Source of the DNA: an uncultured SAR86 cluster bacterium
Lineage (GTDB): Bacteria; Pseudomonadota; Gammaproteobacteria; Magnimaribacterales; D2472
DNA length: 64,000 nt
NCBI GenBank assembly: GCA_902518715.1
Contig: CABYHU010000001.1
Span: forward strand, 1 to 64,000
Direction: 5' to 3'
Below are positions 1 through 9,946 of the stretch, piece after piece. Every line of letters starts with the position of its first letter. Position 1 is the stretch's first letter. The notes beneath the pieces were generated by a model. That model saw nothing but the letters and a program-made list of their open reading frames with translations, was not told the origin of the DNA and did not search any database. Position numbers and translations under genes: made by a program.

Positions 1-81
1 TTGTCAACAACACAAATATATACTCATATTGCAAAACAGCGCTTAAGTGAGCTTGTTAAAAAGCATCATCCACGAGGATAA
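1..81 (+). CDS. xerD: Tyrosine recombinase XerD, C-terminal fragment (5' end outside window)
   Basis: Frame 1 reads LSTTQIYTHIAKQRLSELVKKHHPRG*, the typical XerD C-terminus with the active-site Tyr region. It is followed by dsbC-hom-thrC, the order seen in Pseudomonas-type genomes. Confidence 0.85.
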   Translation: MSTTQIYTHIAKQRLSELVKKHHPRG

Positions 82-83
82 AT

Positions 84-785
84 ATGAAAAAGGTTTTAAT
101 TTGTTTATTTTTCTGTTCATCATTATTATCTCAAGATCTTATTTTGGTAAAAGAAAAGATTAATAAAATCTTACCTGAGGGCGTTTCAGTAAAAGAAATA
201 ACTTACTCTCAAGAGAGAGACATTTTCATAGTTGATATTGGAGATATACAACCTATCTATGTCCTTCCAAATACTGAATATATTATTCTTGGAGATATAT
301 TCTCTCTCAAAGGCGACAGACCAGAGAGTGAAACTGAAAAAGATAAAGGAAGGCTTAGGCTAAAAATACTTGCTGACCTAGATCAAGATAGTTTTATTAA
401 ATTTAAATCAAATAATGAAAAGTCTGTTTTAACTGTTTTTACAGATGTTGAATGCACTTATTGCAGAAAATTTCATTCAGAAATTGATGAGTATTTAAAA
501 AATGGAGTTTCAATTAATTATTTAGCTTTTCCTAGGACAGGGATCGACTCAAGCTCCTACGAGAAGATGGTTGCAGCATGGTGTTCTAATGAAAAAAAAG
601 AATCAATAACGAATCTTAAAAATGATATCGATATCGAATTGAATAATTGTGAAAATCCTGTAGAAAATCATTTTGAGATTGGAAGACGCATTGGTGTTAC
701 TGGAACACCTGCAATTATTACTCAAACTGGATTATTGCTACCAGGATATATTCCAGCAAATGAGCTAATTGGTATCATTAAATAA
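84..785 (+). CDS. dsbC: Thiol:disulfide interchange protein DsbC (periplasmic isomerase)
   Basis: Signal peptide, FTDVECTYCRKFH (CxxC) and GTPAII cis-Pro region; xerD-dsbC-hom context. Confidence 0.9.
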   Translation: MKKVLICLFFCSSLLSQDLILVKEKINKILPEGVSVKEITYSQERDIFIVDIGDIQPIYVLPNTEYIILGDIFSLKGDRPESETEKDKGRLRLKILADLDQDSFIKFKSNNEKSVLTVFTDVECTYCRKFHSEIDEYLKNGVSINYLAFPRTGIDSSSYEKMVAAWCSNEKKESITNLKNDIDIELNNCENPVENHFEIGRRIGVTGTPAIITQTGLLLPGYIPANELIGIIK

Positions 786-2032
786 TGAAGAAGATAAAAA
801 TAGGCATCTGTGGGTGGGGTACAGTAGCTACAGCATTGCATAGGTCTATTCTCGAAAATAAAAACCAAATAAAGAGAACTCATCAAGTTGATCTTGAGAT
901 TGTTGCTATAGGAGCTCGAAGAGATAATCCTAAATACAATGCTGGTGAAACAAAGATTTTAAGAAATATTTTTGATGTTTTAGACGAAGATATAGATGTT
1001 TTAGTTGAGTTAATTGGTGGAACAGATGACGCAAAAACACTGATTTCTTCTGCCTTTGAGAAAAAAATTCCAGTTGTTACAGCCAATAAGGCAGTTATTT
1101 ATGAGTATGGCGATATTCTTTTTAGAGAGGCATCTAACAATGGTGTTGATTTTCTTTTTGAAGCTTCAGTCTGTGCTGGAACTCCAACAATTAATTTGCT
1201 TAAAAATGACCTTGCTGGAAATAAATTTTTGTCTATCAAAGGCATGCTTAATGGAACATCTAACTTTATTATTTCTCAAATGGAAGATGGAATGAGTTTT
1301 GAAGATAGTTTATCTTTCGCTCAAGAAAATGGTTATGCTGAGGCAGATCCAACATTTGATATAGAGGGAATTGATGCTGCACATAAAATATCAATCTTAT
1401 CAAATATAGTTTTTGGATCGCCATTACCACCAAATGAATTCTTAATAGAAGGAATCTCAAATATTACTAAACAAGATATTTATATAGCTGAAAAATTAAA
1501 TTTCACAGTAAAGCATGTCTCATCAGCTGATATAAAGGATGGAAAACTTCTTTTGAGATCTAATCCAGCACTAGTTAAAAAATCTGATTACCTTTCCAGC
1601 CTTAAGAATGTAAGAAATGGTTTAGTAATTGATACTGACTTAATAGGGAAGATTCATATTTCAGGATCTGGAGCAGGAGGAGAGGCTACAGCAGCAGGAG
1701 TAATATCAGATATTGTGCGTCTAGCCTCTGAGTCAAGTAATCATAATGCTTCATCAAAAGAAGATCTTAAATATAGACAAATCTTAGATGAGTTATTTTC
1801 ATTTTTGATAATCGTAAATTCTTCAAGTGAAAATATAAATAGTGATGTTCTAGACATGCTAGCAGAACACAATATATCTATTAGAAACTCAGGCTTAATA
1901 AATGATGGAAATAAGTCTGATATAACTTGCTTCTTCGAGACAGAGGAAATTACATCTATTAACTTGCAAGAATTTTTAAATGGTCTCAACAATCTTTCTA
2001 GTAATTTTAAAACGTTAAGAATTGAAAAATAA
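785..2032 (+). CDS. hom: Homoserine dehydrogenase
   Basis: GICGWGTVA Rossmann start, VTANKAV, GMLNGTSNFI and GYAEADPTFDIEGIDAAHK motifs; followed by thrC. Confidence 0.95.
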   Translation: MKKIKIGICGWGTVATALHRSILENKNQIKRTHQVDLEIVAIGARRDNPKYNAGETKILRNIFDVLDEDIDVLVELIGGTDDAKTLISSAFEKKIPVVTANKAVIYEYGDILFREASNNGVDFLFEASVCAGTPTINLLKNDLAGNKFLSIKGMLNGTSNFIISQMEDGMSFEDSLSFAQENGYAEADPTFDIEGIDAAHKISILSNIVFGSPLPPNEFLIEGISNITKQDIYIAEKLNFTVKHVSSADIKDGKLLLRSNPALVKKSDYLSSLKNVRNGLVIDTDLIGKIHISGSGAGGEATAAGVISDIVRLASESSNHNASSKEDLKYRQILDELFSFLIIVNSSSENINSDVLDMLAEHNISIRNSGLINDGNKSDITCFFETEEITSINLQEFLNGLNNLSSNFKTLRIEK

Positions 2033-2034
2033 TA

Positions 2035-3423
2035 ATGTTATTTGAGAGTACAAGGGGTGGAGATAAAGCTAAAACATTTGAAGAAGTTCTTTTAAAAGGA
2101 CTTGCAGATGATGGAGGTTTATATATTCCAACAGAATGGCCTAAAGCAGATATTAGAAAGCTTCAAGAATGTAACTCATTTATTGATATAGCCAAATTAA
2201 TAGTCCCACTTTTTACAGAATCTTCCTATAAAAAAGAAGAAGTAATAACTCTTCTTGAAAACACTTGGCATGATTTTGAAAAGAGTGATCTTGTTGGAAT
2301 TAAAGAAGTTAATGAGGATATCTTTATTGGTGAGTTATTCCATGGACCTACAGCAGCTTTTAAGGATTTTGGTCTTCAGTTATGCGCAGCTTTTTTTAAT
2401 AAGGCTCTAGAAAAGAATAATCAGACTGCAATAATACTTGGTGCTACATCAGGTGATACAGGGTCTGCTGCAATTGATGCATGTAAAGAATATAAAAACA
2501 TTAAAACATTTATGTTGCTCCCAGAAGGAAATATGACTGATATTCAAAGAAAGCAAATGACAACAGTAAATCAAGAAAATGTATTCGTCTTAAATATCAA
2601 TGGTACTTTTGATGATTGTCAGGATATTGTTAAATCAGCTTTTAAAGACAAATCTTTTTTAAAGCATGATCAAGTCCTTTTAGCTGTAAATTCTATAAAT
2701 TGGACAAGAATCATAGGGCAGATATGTTATTACTTTTATCTGTGCATGAAGATAAATAACTTTTCTAAACAACTTTGTTTCTCAGTTCCTACAGGCAATT
2801 TCGGTAACGTTTTTGCATGTTACTCAGCAATGAAATTAGGATTACCAGTTAAAAAAATAGCTGTTGCAGTTAATGAAAATGATATTTTACATCGTTTTTT
2901 TTCAAAAAATCTTTATAAAAAAGAATTAGTAAATGAGACACTTTCACCCAGCATGGATATAACTGTTGCAAGTAACTTTGAAAGATTGATTTATGATTTT
3001 TATTTAGAAAGGGATGCAGAAACATGTAAAAACTTTTTTGATAACTTCCCAAATAGTCCTATTTCGCTTAGTGAAGATGTATGGAAAAAAACTTATGATT
3101 TATTCTGCAGTTCAAGTATTGGAGATGTGGAAACAACTGAGATTATGAAAAAAATATATAAAGATTTTAATTATGTTGTTGATCCACATACTGCAGTTGG
3201 ATTATGTGTTTCAAAAATATTTGGAGGACCAATTAGTTCAGACCTTGTTGTGCTTTCTACAGCTCATCCAGGAAAGTTCTTAGACTCATTAAAATTAGCA
3301 GAAATCCCAACTTTTGAAAAACACCACACTTTAAGTGAGGTATTAAATAAAGAAGAATACTCTTATTCTTTGGAAGCCGACCAAGACCAAGTCTTTAATT
3401 TTATAAAAAGAAACAATCATTAA
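2035..3423 (+). CDS. thrC: Threonine synthase (proteobacterial type)
   Basis: FHGPTAAFKDFGLQ PLP-lysine motif, GATSGDTGSAAI; adjacent to hom. Confidence 0.95.
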   Translation: MLFESTRGGDKAKTFEEVLLKGLADDGGLYIPTEWPKADIRKLQECNSFIDIAKLIVPLFTESSYKKEEVITLLENTWHDFEKSDLVGIKEVNEDIFIGELFHGPTAAFKDFGLQLCAAFFNKALEKNNQTAIILGATSGDTGSAAIDACKEYKNIKTFMLLPEGNMTDIQRKQMTTVNQENVFVLNINGTFDDCQDIVKSAFKDKSFLKHDQVLLAVNSINWTRIIGQICYYFYLCMKINNFSKQLCFSVPTGNFGNVFACYSAMKLGLPVKKIAVAVNENDILHRFFSKNLYKKELVNETLSPSMDITVASNFERLIYDFYLERDAETCKNFFDNFPNSPISLSEDVWKKTYDLFCSSSIGDVETTEIMKKIYKDFNYVVDPHTAVGLCVSKIFGGPISSDLVVLSTAHPGKFLDSLKLAEIPTFEKHHTLSEVLNKEEYSYSLEADQDQVFNFIKRNNH

Positions 3424-4205
3424 TGAAAATAGAAGTTTTTGAGTACAATTCTTTTTGTTCAGACACTTTCCTTGGGAATCCAGCGGGAGTTTGCATGGAT
3501 GTAGGCTTGAGTAAAAAAGAAAAGCAAAATATTGCCTACAAAAATGGATTTTCTGAAACAGCTTTTTTGTTTGAAGAAGATTCATGCTTCAAGATTAGTT
3601 TTTTTACGCCAACATCTGAAATAGATTTATGTGGGCATGCCACTGTTGCAAGTGCCGCTCATCTGTCTAATAAAATGGGAATAAAAAAAATAACCTTTAA
3701 GGCAAATCATGATGTTTTATATTGTGATGTCGATAATGAATTTGTCTCATTAATACTTCCTGATCAAAATATTAAAAAAAAAGAACCAAATGAAGTTATA
3801 AAAGAAATTTTAGGAACTTCATGTATTGATTATTATGAATCTAAGATACATTTCATTGGAGTGTTAGATTCATTTGATAATTTAATGAAATGGGATAATG
3901 ATTTCTTTAGTCATGACAATCTAGGTAAAGATCAATTGATACTCACATCAACTTATGAAAACAGCAATTATGACTATGCCCTCAGAATGTTTGGAACAAA
4001 AAATCTTGGAGTAAGGGAGGACCCTGTTACAGGAAGTGCTCAGCCACCGATATTTTCATATTGGTCTAAGATACTAAAAAAGGAAGATGTTTTAGTTTAT
4101 CAGTCCTCAGAGAGAGGCGGTTTGATGAGGGTCAAAAGAGATTTAAGAGGTATTGATGTTAATGGTAGGGTAAAATTAGTAAAACATTTTAATCAAGAAA
4201 TCTAA
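3423..4205 (+). CDS. PhzF family phenazine-biosynthesis-like isomerase
   Basis: N-terminal FCSDTFLGNPAGVC, SETAFLF, FTPTSEIDLCGHATVASA and C-terminal GVREDPVTGSA motifs. Confidence 0.88.
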   Translation: MKIEVFEYNSFCSDTFLGNPAGVCMDVGLSKKEKQNIAYKNGFSETAFLFEEDSCFKISFFTPTSEIDLCGHATVASAAHLSNKMGIKKITFKANHDVLYCDVDNEFVSLILPDQNIKKKEPNEVIKEILGTSCIDYYESKIHFIGVLDSFDNLMKWDNDFFSHDNLGKDQLILTSTYENSNYDYALRMFGTKNLGVREDPVTGSAQPPIFSYWSKILKKEDVLVYQSSERGGLMRVKRDLRGIDVNGRVKLVKHFNQEI

Positions 4206-5301
4206 ATGGATGCTTCAGAACTAAAAATTGAAATTTCTAATCTTCTGTCTCAACTTGATGAGATTAGGGGGTACCTTTGACGTTGATAGTAAAGAAAAAG
4301 AAATCTTAGAAATCGAAAATCAACTTCTTGAAAAAGAAATTTGGTCAGATATTGAGAAATCTACTGATCTTAATAAAAGAAAGACCTTTCTTGAAAAATC
4401 CCTAGCAACTTATAAAGACTCACTTAATAAGCTTAGCGACAACAAGTTGCTCCTAGATATGGCACTTGAAGAAGATGATCAGATAACCATTAAACAAATT
4501 ATTGATGAAATATTGGAAATAAAGCCGTCTATTGAGAATCTTGAATTCACAAAGATGTTTAGCGGTAAAATGGATTCATCAAATGCATTCGTTGACATTC
4601 AATCAGGATCAGGCGGGACAGAAGCTCAGGATTGGGCTGACATGTTATTAAGGATGTATTTGAAGTGGGCTGAAAGTAAGGGATTTTCAGCAACCATCAC
4701 TGAATCCTCACCTGGCGAAGTCGCTGGCATTAAATCATCTTCAATTTTAATAGAGGGAGACTATGCTTATGGATGGCTTAGGTCTGAGACGGGCGTTCAT
4801 AGGCTAGTAAGAAAATCACCATTTGATTCAGGTAATAGAAGACATACCTCTTTTGCATCAGTTTTTATTTCTCCTGAAATAAATGATGATATTGAGATAG
4901 AGATAAACAATGCTGATATAAGAGTTGATACTTACAGGGCTTCTGGAGCAGGAGGCCAGCACGTTAATAAAACAGACTCTGCTGTGAGGTTAACTCACAT
5001 ACCGACAGGAACAGTTTCTCAGTGTCAAAATGGAAGATCACAACATAAAAATAAAGAAAATGCATTAAAACAATTAAAATCTAAGCTATACGAGTTAGAA
5101 TTACAAAAACAAAAAGAGGAACAGCAAAAGTTGGAGGATAGTAAGGCCGATATTGGTTGGGGAAGTCAGATTAGATCTTATGTTTTAGATCAATCAAGAA
5201 TTAAAGATTTAAGAACCAACTATGAAACAGGTAACACATCCGCAGTTCTTGATGGCAATATTGATGAATTTATGCGAGCATCACTTAAAGCAGGAATATA
5301 A
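4206..5301 (+). CDS. prfB: Peptide chain release factor 2, expressed by +1 programmed frameshift (join 4206..4277, 4279..5301)
   Basis: ATG at 4206 opens [24 protein letters not shown] then TGA at 4278-4280. The +1 frame continues [11 protein letters not shown]...[10 protein letters not shown]...[21 protein letters not shown] (GGQ motif). The ORF-track start at 4228 is an artefact of the frameshift. Confidence 0.95.
4266..4281 (+). promoter_or_regulatory. prfB: prfB autoregulatory +1 frameshift site
   Basis: AGGGGGTACCTTTGAC: internal SD-like AGGGGG three bases before CTT-TGA-C, matching the canonical AGGGGGUAUCUUUGAC. Confidence 0.95.
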
Positions 5302-6792
5302 ATGAGTGAAGATAAAATAGGCGGCGAAAAAGCTATTCTTGAAGAAAGAAGAAAAAAACTTGAAAACTTAAGGGACAAAGGCGTTGCTTATGCTAATTCT
5401 TTTCGACCAAAGAATAATGCAAATGAAATTCATAAATTATATGGCGAAACCTCTAAAGATGATTTAGCCAAAAAAAACATTAAGAACATTTCAATTGCAG
5501 GAAGAATTGTTCTCAAGAGAGTAATGGGGAATGCGAGCTTTGCCACTTTACGAGATGCCAGCGGAGATATTCAGATATATGTAACCAAAAACAATATTGA
5601 TGAAAGCGTATACGATGATTTTAAAACATGGGATTTGGGGGATATTGTCGGAGTTTCTGGATCGCTATTCAGGACAAAAACAGATGAACTCACGATTGAG
5701 GTTTGGGACTTAGAAATGATTACTAAATCTTTACGACCGATGCCAGAAAAATTTAAAGGCTTAACAGATGTTGAGGCTAGATATAGGCAAAGATATCTAG
5801 ATTTAATGACAAATACCCAAACTAAAGAAATTTTTATAAAAAGGACAAGAATTATTGACTCAGCAAGAAAAAAGATGAATGAAAGAGGTTATTTAGAAGT
5901 AGAGACTCCAATGATGCATCCTTTGGCAGGAGGAGCTGTAGCAAGACCTTTTGTAACTCAACACAATGCTTTAGGAAGAGACTTATACTTACGAATAGCT
6001 CCAGAGCTTTACCTCAAAAGACTTTTGGTTGGTGGTTTTGATAAAGTTTATGAAATAAATAGAAGCTTTAGAAATGAAGGACTTTCTACTAAACATAATC
6101 CTGAATTTACTATGATGGAGTGGTATGAAGCATATGCAACAATGCAAAATCAGATGGATTTAACCAAAGATATCATTGTGAATGCCGCTAAAGCTATAGA
6201 TTGTGGTGAGAGGATTCAGTGGGATGAGTTAGAGATTGATCTTGGAAAGTTCTCTCAGGAGAAGTTATCAGACCTTGTTTTAAGTTATAACAAAGATCTA
6301 AGTAAAAAAGATTTAAATGACAGGTCAGCACTCGAGAAATATTTTAAAGGACTAGGAAAGGAAACAGATAAAAGTTGGGGAACAGGTAGATTATTACTGG
6401 AAATATTTGAAGAAACCGTTGAGGAAAGACTTGTTAATCCTACATTTGTTACAGAATACCCAGTTGAAGTTTCTCCTCTTTCAAGAAGAAACCCTGATAA
6501 CCCAGATTTTGCAGATAGATTTGAATTATTTATTGGTGGAAAAGAGTTTGCAAATGGTTTTTGCGAGCTTAATGATCCTGATGATCAGGCTTCAAGATTT
6601 GAGGCACAGGTCGCTGCTAAGGATTCTGGAGATAAGGAAGCAATGGATTTTGATAAGGATTATATTACAGCACTGGAGCATGGAATGCCGCCAGCAGTTG
6701 GAGTAGGGCTTGGAATAGATAGATTAGTAATGCTTCTAACAAATCAATCATCTATAAGAGATGTTTTGCTATTCCCGCAATTAAAAAATTAA
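5302..6792 (+). CDS. lysS: Lysyl-tRNA synthetase (class II)
   Basis: Class II motifs RYRQRYLDLM, FRNEGLSTKHNPEFTMMEWYEAYA and GLGIDRLVMLLT; prfB-lysS linkage. Confidence 0.97.
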   Translation: MSEDKIGGEKAILEERRKKLENLRDKGVAYANSFRPKNNANEIHKLYGETSKDDLAKKNIKNISIAGRIVLKRVMGNASFATLRDASGDIQIYVTKNNIDESVYDDFKTWDLGDIVGVSGSLFRTKTDELTIEVWDLEMITKSLRPMPEKFKGLTDVEARYRQRYLDLMTNTQTKEIFIKRTRIIDSARKKMNERGYLEVETPMMHPLAGGAVARPFVTQHNALGRDLYLRIAPELYLKRLLVGGFDKVYEINRSFRNEGLSTKHNPEFTMMEWYEAYATMQNQMDLTKDIIVNAAKAIDCGERIQWDELEIDLGKFSQEKLSDLVLSYNKDLSKKDLNDRSALEKYFKGLGKETDKSWGTGRLLLEIFEETVEERLVNPTFVTEYPVEVSPLSRRNPDNPDFADRFELFIGGKEFANGFCELNDPDDQASRFEAQVAAKDSGDKEAMDFDKDYITALEHGMPPAVGVGLGIDRLVMLLTNQSSIRDVLLFPQLKN

Positions 6793-7172
6793 TTTAGATT
6801 AATCTTAAATTCTAAAATGTTGAAGCCATGATTTGCTTCGAATAGATCATCGTTATAAATTGAAGGGTACTCGAAATTTTCATAATTTCTTGTGAAAGCA
6901 TTAACTGAGATATATCTTTTATTATCATAGATTTTTATCCCATTGGGGCGATTCTGACTATCAAAATTTATATATGATAGAGAGCTCTGATCTGATCCTG
7001 AATTCATGGTTACGGCAAGAATTAGACCAACCCCAAGATAGGGAAGAAGATCTTTAGCTACTTCATCACCAGTATCTTTAAAGTGTTCTAGAGCGGGGCA
7101 TGCTCCACCATCACAGTGGTCACCCGTTACTAATGAAGGCAAGAATAAAAAACCGAGGATTAACTTTTTCAT
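6789..7172 (-). CDS. Hypothetical secreted protein
   Basis: Complete ORF with N-terminal signal peptide (MKKLILGFLFLPSLVTG); no family recognised. Confidence 0.6.
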   Translation of the reverse strand: MKKLILGFLFLPSLVTGDHCDGGACPALEHFKDTGDEVAKDLLPYLGVGLILAVTMNSGSDQSSLSYINFDSQNRPNGIKIYDNKRYISVNAFTRNYENFEYPSIYNDDLFEANHGFNILEFKINLN

Positions 7173-7275
7173 ATTATTGTAGACAGAGGAAAATATAAAA
7201 AGTTCCTTGATCTCGCTCTAAAAATTAATTATAAAAGTTAGAAATATCTCTAGGTGAATAGTTTTTATCTGCAAA

Positions 7276-7716
7276 TTACCATCTATATTTATTAAAGTTT
7301 TCAGGATTAGCCCATCCTTTTGGATTATTCCAATCTCTTTTAATATTATAGGTTTTTAAATTATAGCTATGACAGTGCAAATCTTTCTCAGAAAATTCTT
7401 TAACCAACCCAAGCTTTAAAAGATCTTCATTTATATTTTTAAAGCTAAAAATAATTAGCTTTTGAGAAAGAGCATTCTTAACAAGACCAATCTCTTCAAG
7501 GGTAAAATTTACATCTGGAAAAATAAAATAAATCTCTGCACTTCCACAAAAACCATTAATTTTGTTATAAACATTCAAAGAATCAAAATTTCCTGAAAGA
7601 TTGTCGACAAATTTAGAAATATTAGCGGTTGTTATAATTGCTATTTCGCTAAGTTTCTCATCGATTACAATACTTTGAATATAATTAATGAACTTTGAGG
7701 TTAAAAAGCTTTTCAC
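7276..7716 (-). CDS. Conserved hypothetical protein (possibly DUF6231-like)
   Basis: Complete 146-aa ORF overlapping the mdh stop by 4 nt. C-terminal YNIKRDWNNPKGWANPENFNKYRW resembles gammaproteobacterial DUF proteins; the family call is tentative. Confidence 0.6.
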   Translation of the reverse strand: MKSFLTSKFINYIQSIVIDEKLSEIAIITTANISKFVDNLSGNFDSLNVYNKINGFCGSAEIYFIFPDVNFTLEEIGLVKNALSQKLIIFSFKNINEDLLKLGLVKEFSEKDLHCHSYNLKTYNIKRDWNNPKGWANPENFNKYRW

Positions 7717-8708
7717 AAAAGATCTTTTACGGCTTCTCTTTCAGAAAGCAACTCATCAACTGACAAACTCAATCTAGATCTTGCATTATCAGAAAGTGTT
7801 AAATCCCTAATGATTTCAATCTCTCCACTAGGAGTTGTCATTAAAGGAAAGCCGCACATAATTCCTTCAGGAACATCATATGCTCCATCACTATAAACTG
7901 CTGCACTAAAGCAATCATCTGTTGAAGTTACATTTTCACAAGCAATCACTGTATCTAGTGCAGCCTTTGCGGCAGAAGTTGCTGAAGAAGCTCCCCTTGC
8001 ATCAATCACTGCTTTTCCTCTTTGCTGAACATTTGGTATAAAGTGAGAATCTATCCAATTTGTATCCTCAATTAAGTTTGCTACAGACTGATTGTCTTTT
8101 AATGCATTTTCAAAATCTGGATACATAGTAGGGCTATGATTACCCCAGATGATCATCTTCTTAATTTCCGAAACGTTGCATGAAAGTTTTTTTGCTAACA
8201 TCGATTTAGCTCTATTGGAATCAAGCATAGTCATGGCCATCCAGGTTTGAGATGAATTATTTGCAGCCTTTCTCCCTATCAAAGCATTTGTATTTGCTGG
8301 ATTCCCAACAACAAGAATTTTTGCATTTTCATTACCAAATTCTCCAATCGCTTTTCCTTGATCCACAAAGATCCCCCCATTAATTTGAAGTAAGTCTGAA
8401 CGCTCTTCAATCTTTTTTCCGTTGTAAACAATGCCTCTCGGAATACTTCCTACAAGCAAAAACCAATCAGCGCCATCTGCGGCATCTGAGAAGTTATCCG
8501 TGTAATCAATAGTTCCGAGATTTGGAAAGTATGAATCATCGAGCTCCATAGCTAATCCTTCAAGTTTTGATACAACTTGAGGAATTTCTACTAACGAAAG
8601 ATTAACAGTCTTATCTCCAAAAGTATTTCCATCAATTAATCTAGGAATCAACGAATAGCCGATCTGACCAGCTGCCCCAGTAACCACCACTTTAATTTCA
8701 TTTTTCAT
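7713..8708 (-). CDS. mdh: Malate dehydrogenase (NAD-dependent)
   Basis: VTGAAGQIGYSLIPRL, VVGNPANTNALI and IIWGNHSPTMYPDF motifs of the cytosolic/actinobacterial-type MDH. Confidence 0.95.
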   Translation of the reverse strand: MKNEIKVVVTGAAGQIGYSLIPRLIDGNTFGDKTVNLSLVEIPQVVSKLEGLAMELDDSYFPNLGTIDYTDNFSDAADGADWFLLVGSIPRGIVYNGKKIEERSDLLQINGGIFVDQGKAIGEFGNENAKILVVGNPANTNALIGRKAANNSSQTWMAMTMLDSNRAKSMLAKKLSCNVSEIKKMIIWGNHSPTMYPDFENALKDNQSVANLIEDTNWIDSHFIPNVQQRGKAVIDARGASSATSAAKAALDTVIACENVTSTDDCFSAAVYSDGAYDVPEGIMCGFPLMTTPSGEIEIIRDLTLSDNARSRLSLSVDELLSEREAVKDLL

Positions 8709-8811
8709 TTTTTCTAGTAGAGATTTAAATTACCTTATTATAAATCTTTAAAATTTAATACCAACAAAAACTACTCATTATTGATAAAATAATCCTACAG
8801 GGGGGTTCATA

Positions 8812-9939
8812 TTGAAGCAATTCGATAAGAAAAAAAATAGGAAGAATTCAAATAGCAAGAAGTGGGATAGATACCAATCAAGGGATATTTTACCAATGTG
8901 GGTTGCAGATATGGATTTTGAATCTCCTGCTTGTATAAAAAGCGCGCTAAGGAAATATGTAGATAATGGTATTTTTGGTTATCACTCAGAACCAAAAGGA
9001 TTAAGAGATATACTTAAAAAGTACCTTAAGAATAAAGGCTGGAACATTAAAAAAGAATGGATTGTTTTAACTCCATCAGTCGGAGCTCCTATTTATAGTA
9101 TCTACAATCTCATTCCTAAAAATACACAAGTAATTATTCCTACTCCTATATACTTAAATTTTCTTAAAGCGCCTAAGCATCTTGGAAGAAAGATTCAGAA
9201 AATTCCAATGGTAAAAAGTAGAGGAAGACTTGTAATTGATTTTGACAAGCTTTCATTAATAGCAAAAAAGAATTCGTGGTTAATGTTCGTAAATCCGCAG
9301 AATCCAGGAGGCACCGTTTATTCAAAAAAAGAAATAAAAGACCTTACAAAAATTATCAAAGAGAAAAATATTACAGTTTTTTCAGACGAGCTTCATTGTG
9401 ATCTTATTTTGCAGAATAGTCTTAAACACACTCCGTTAGGTTCTATGAAGACTATTGAAAAAAATGTTATTGCTTTTTATTCAGCATCTAAAACATTTAA
9501 TGTTCCTGGTTTGAACTGCGCTTTTGCCGTAATACCTTGTGATAAGTTAAGAAAAGCTTTTAAAAAGAATGCGGAAGGCATAACTGATGATGCCAATATA
9601 ACTGGTCTTATTGCTCTTTCTGCTGCTTTCAAAAAAGGATGGAAATGGAGAGATGACCTTATAAGATATCTAAATAAGAATTTGGAAACTTTATTGAATG
9701 CCATAGAAAATCATAAAAACGCATCTCCTGTTGTTCCTGAAGCAACATATCTTTTATGGGTAAGTTTGAAAAACCCAAAACGCAAAAATCTTCAATCTCA
9801 TTTTGAGAAATATGGAGTAGGGATTAATGATGGAATAGAATTTGGTAAAAAAAATAATATTAGAATAAATTTTGCTACCAATCATCAAAACATAAAAAAA
9901 GCATCAAAAAGAATAGAAGAAGCACTAATTAATTTATAA
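8812..9939 (+). CDS. MalY/PatB-family PLP aminotransferase (cystathionine beta-lyase-like)
   Basis: MWVADMDFESP, GVGIND, SDELHCDLIL and SASKTFNVPGL (PLP Lys). TTG start after an AGGGGGG SD. Confidence 0.88.
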   Translation: MKQFDKKKNRKNSNSKKWDRYQSRDILPMWVADMDFESPACIKSALRKYVDNGIFGYHSEPKGLRDILKKYLKNKGWNIKKEWIVLTPSVGAPIYSIYNLIPKNTQVIIPTPIYLNFLKAPKHLGRKIQKIPMVKSRGRLVIDFDKLSLIAKKNSWLMFVNPQNPGGTVYSKKEIKDLTKIIKEKNITVFSDELHCDLILQNSLKHTPLGSMKTIEKNVIAFYSASKTFNVPGLNCAFAVIPCDKLRKAFKKNAEGITDDANITGLIALSAAFKKGWKWRDDLIRYLNKNLETLLNAIENHKNASPVVPEATYLLWVSLKNPKRKNLQSHFEKYGVGINDGIEFGKKNNIRINFATNHQNIKKASKRIEEALINL

Positions 9940-9946
9940 TTCAAAT

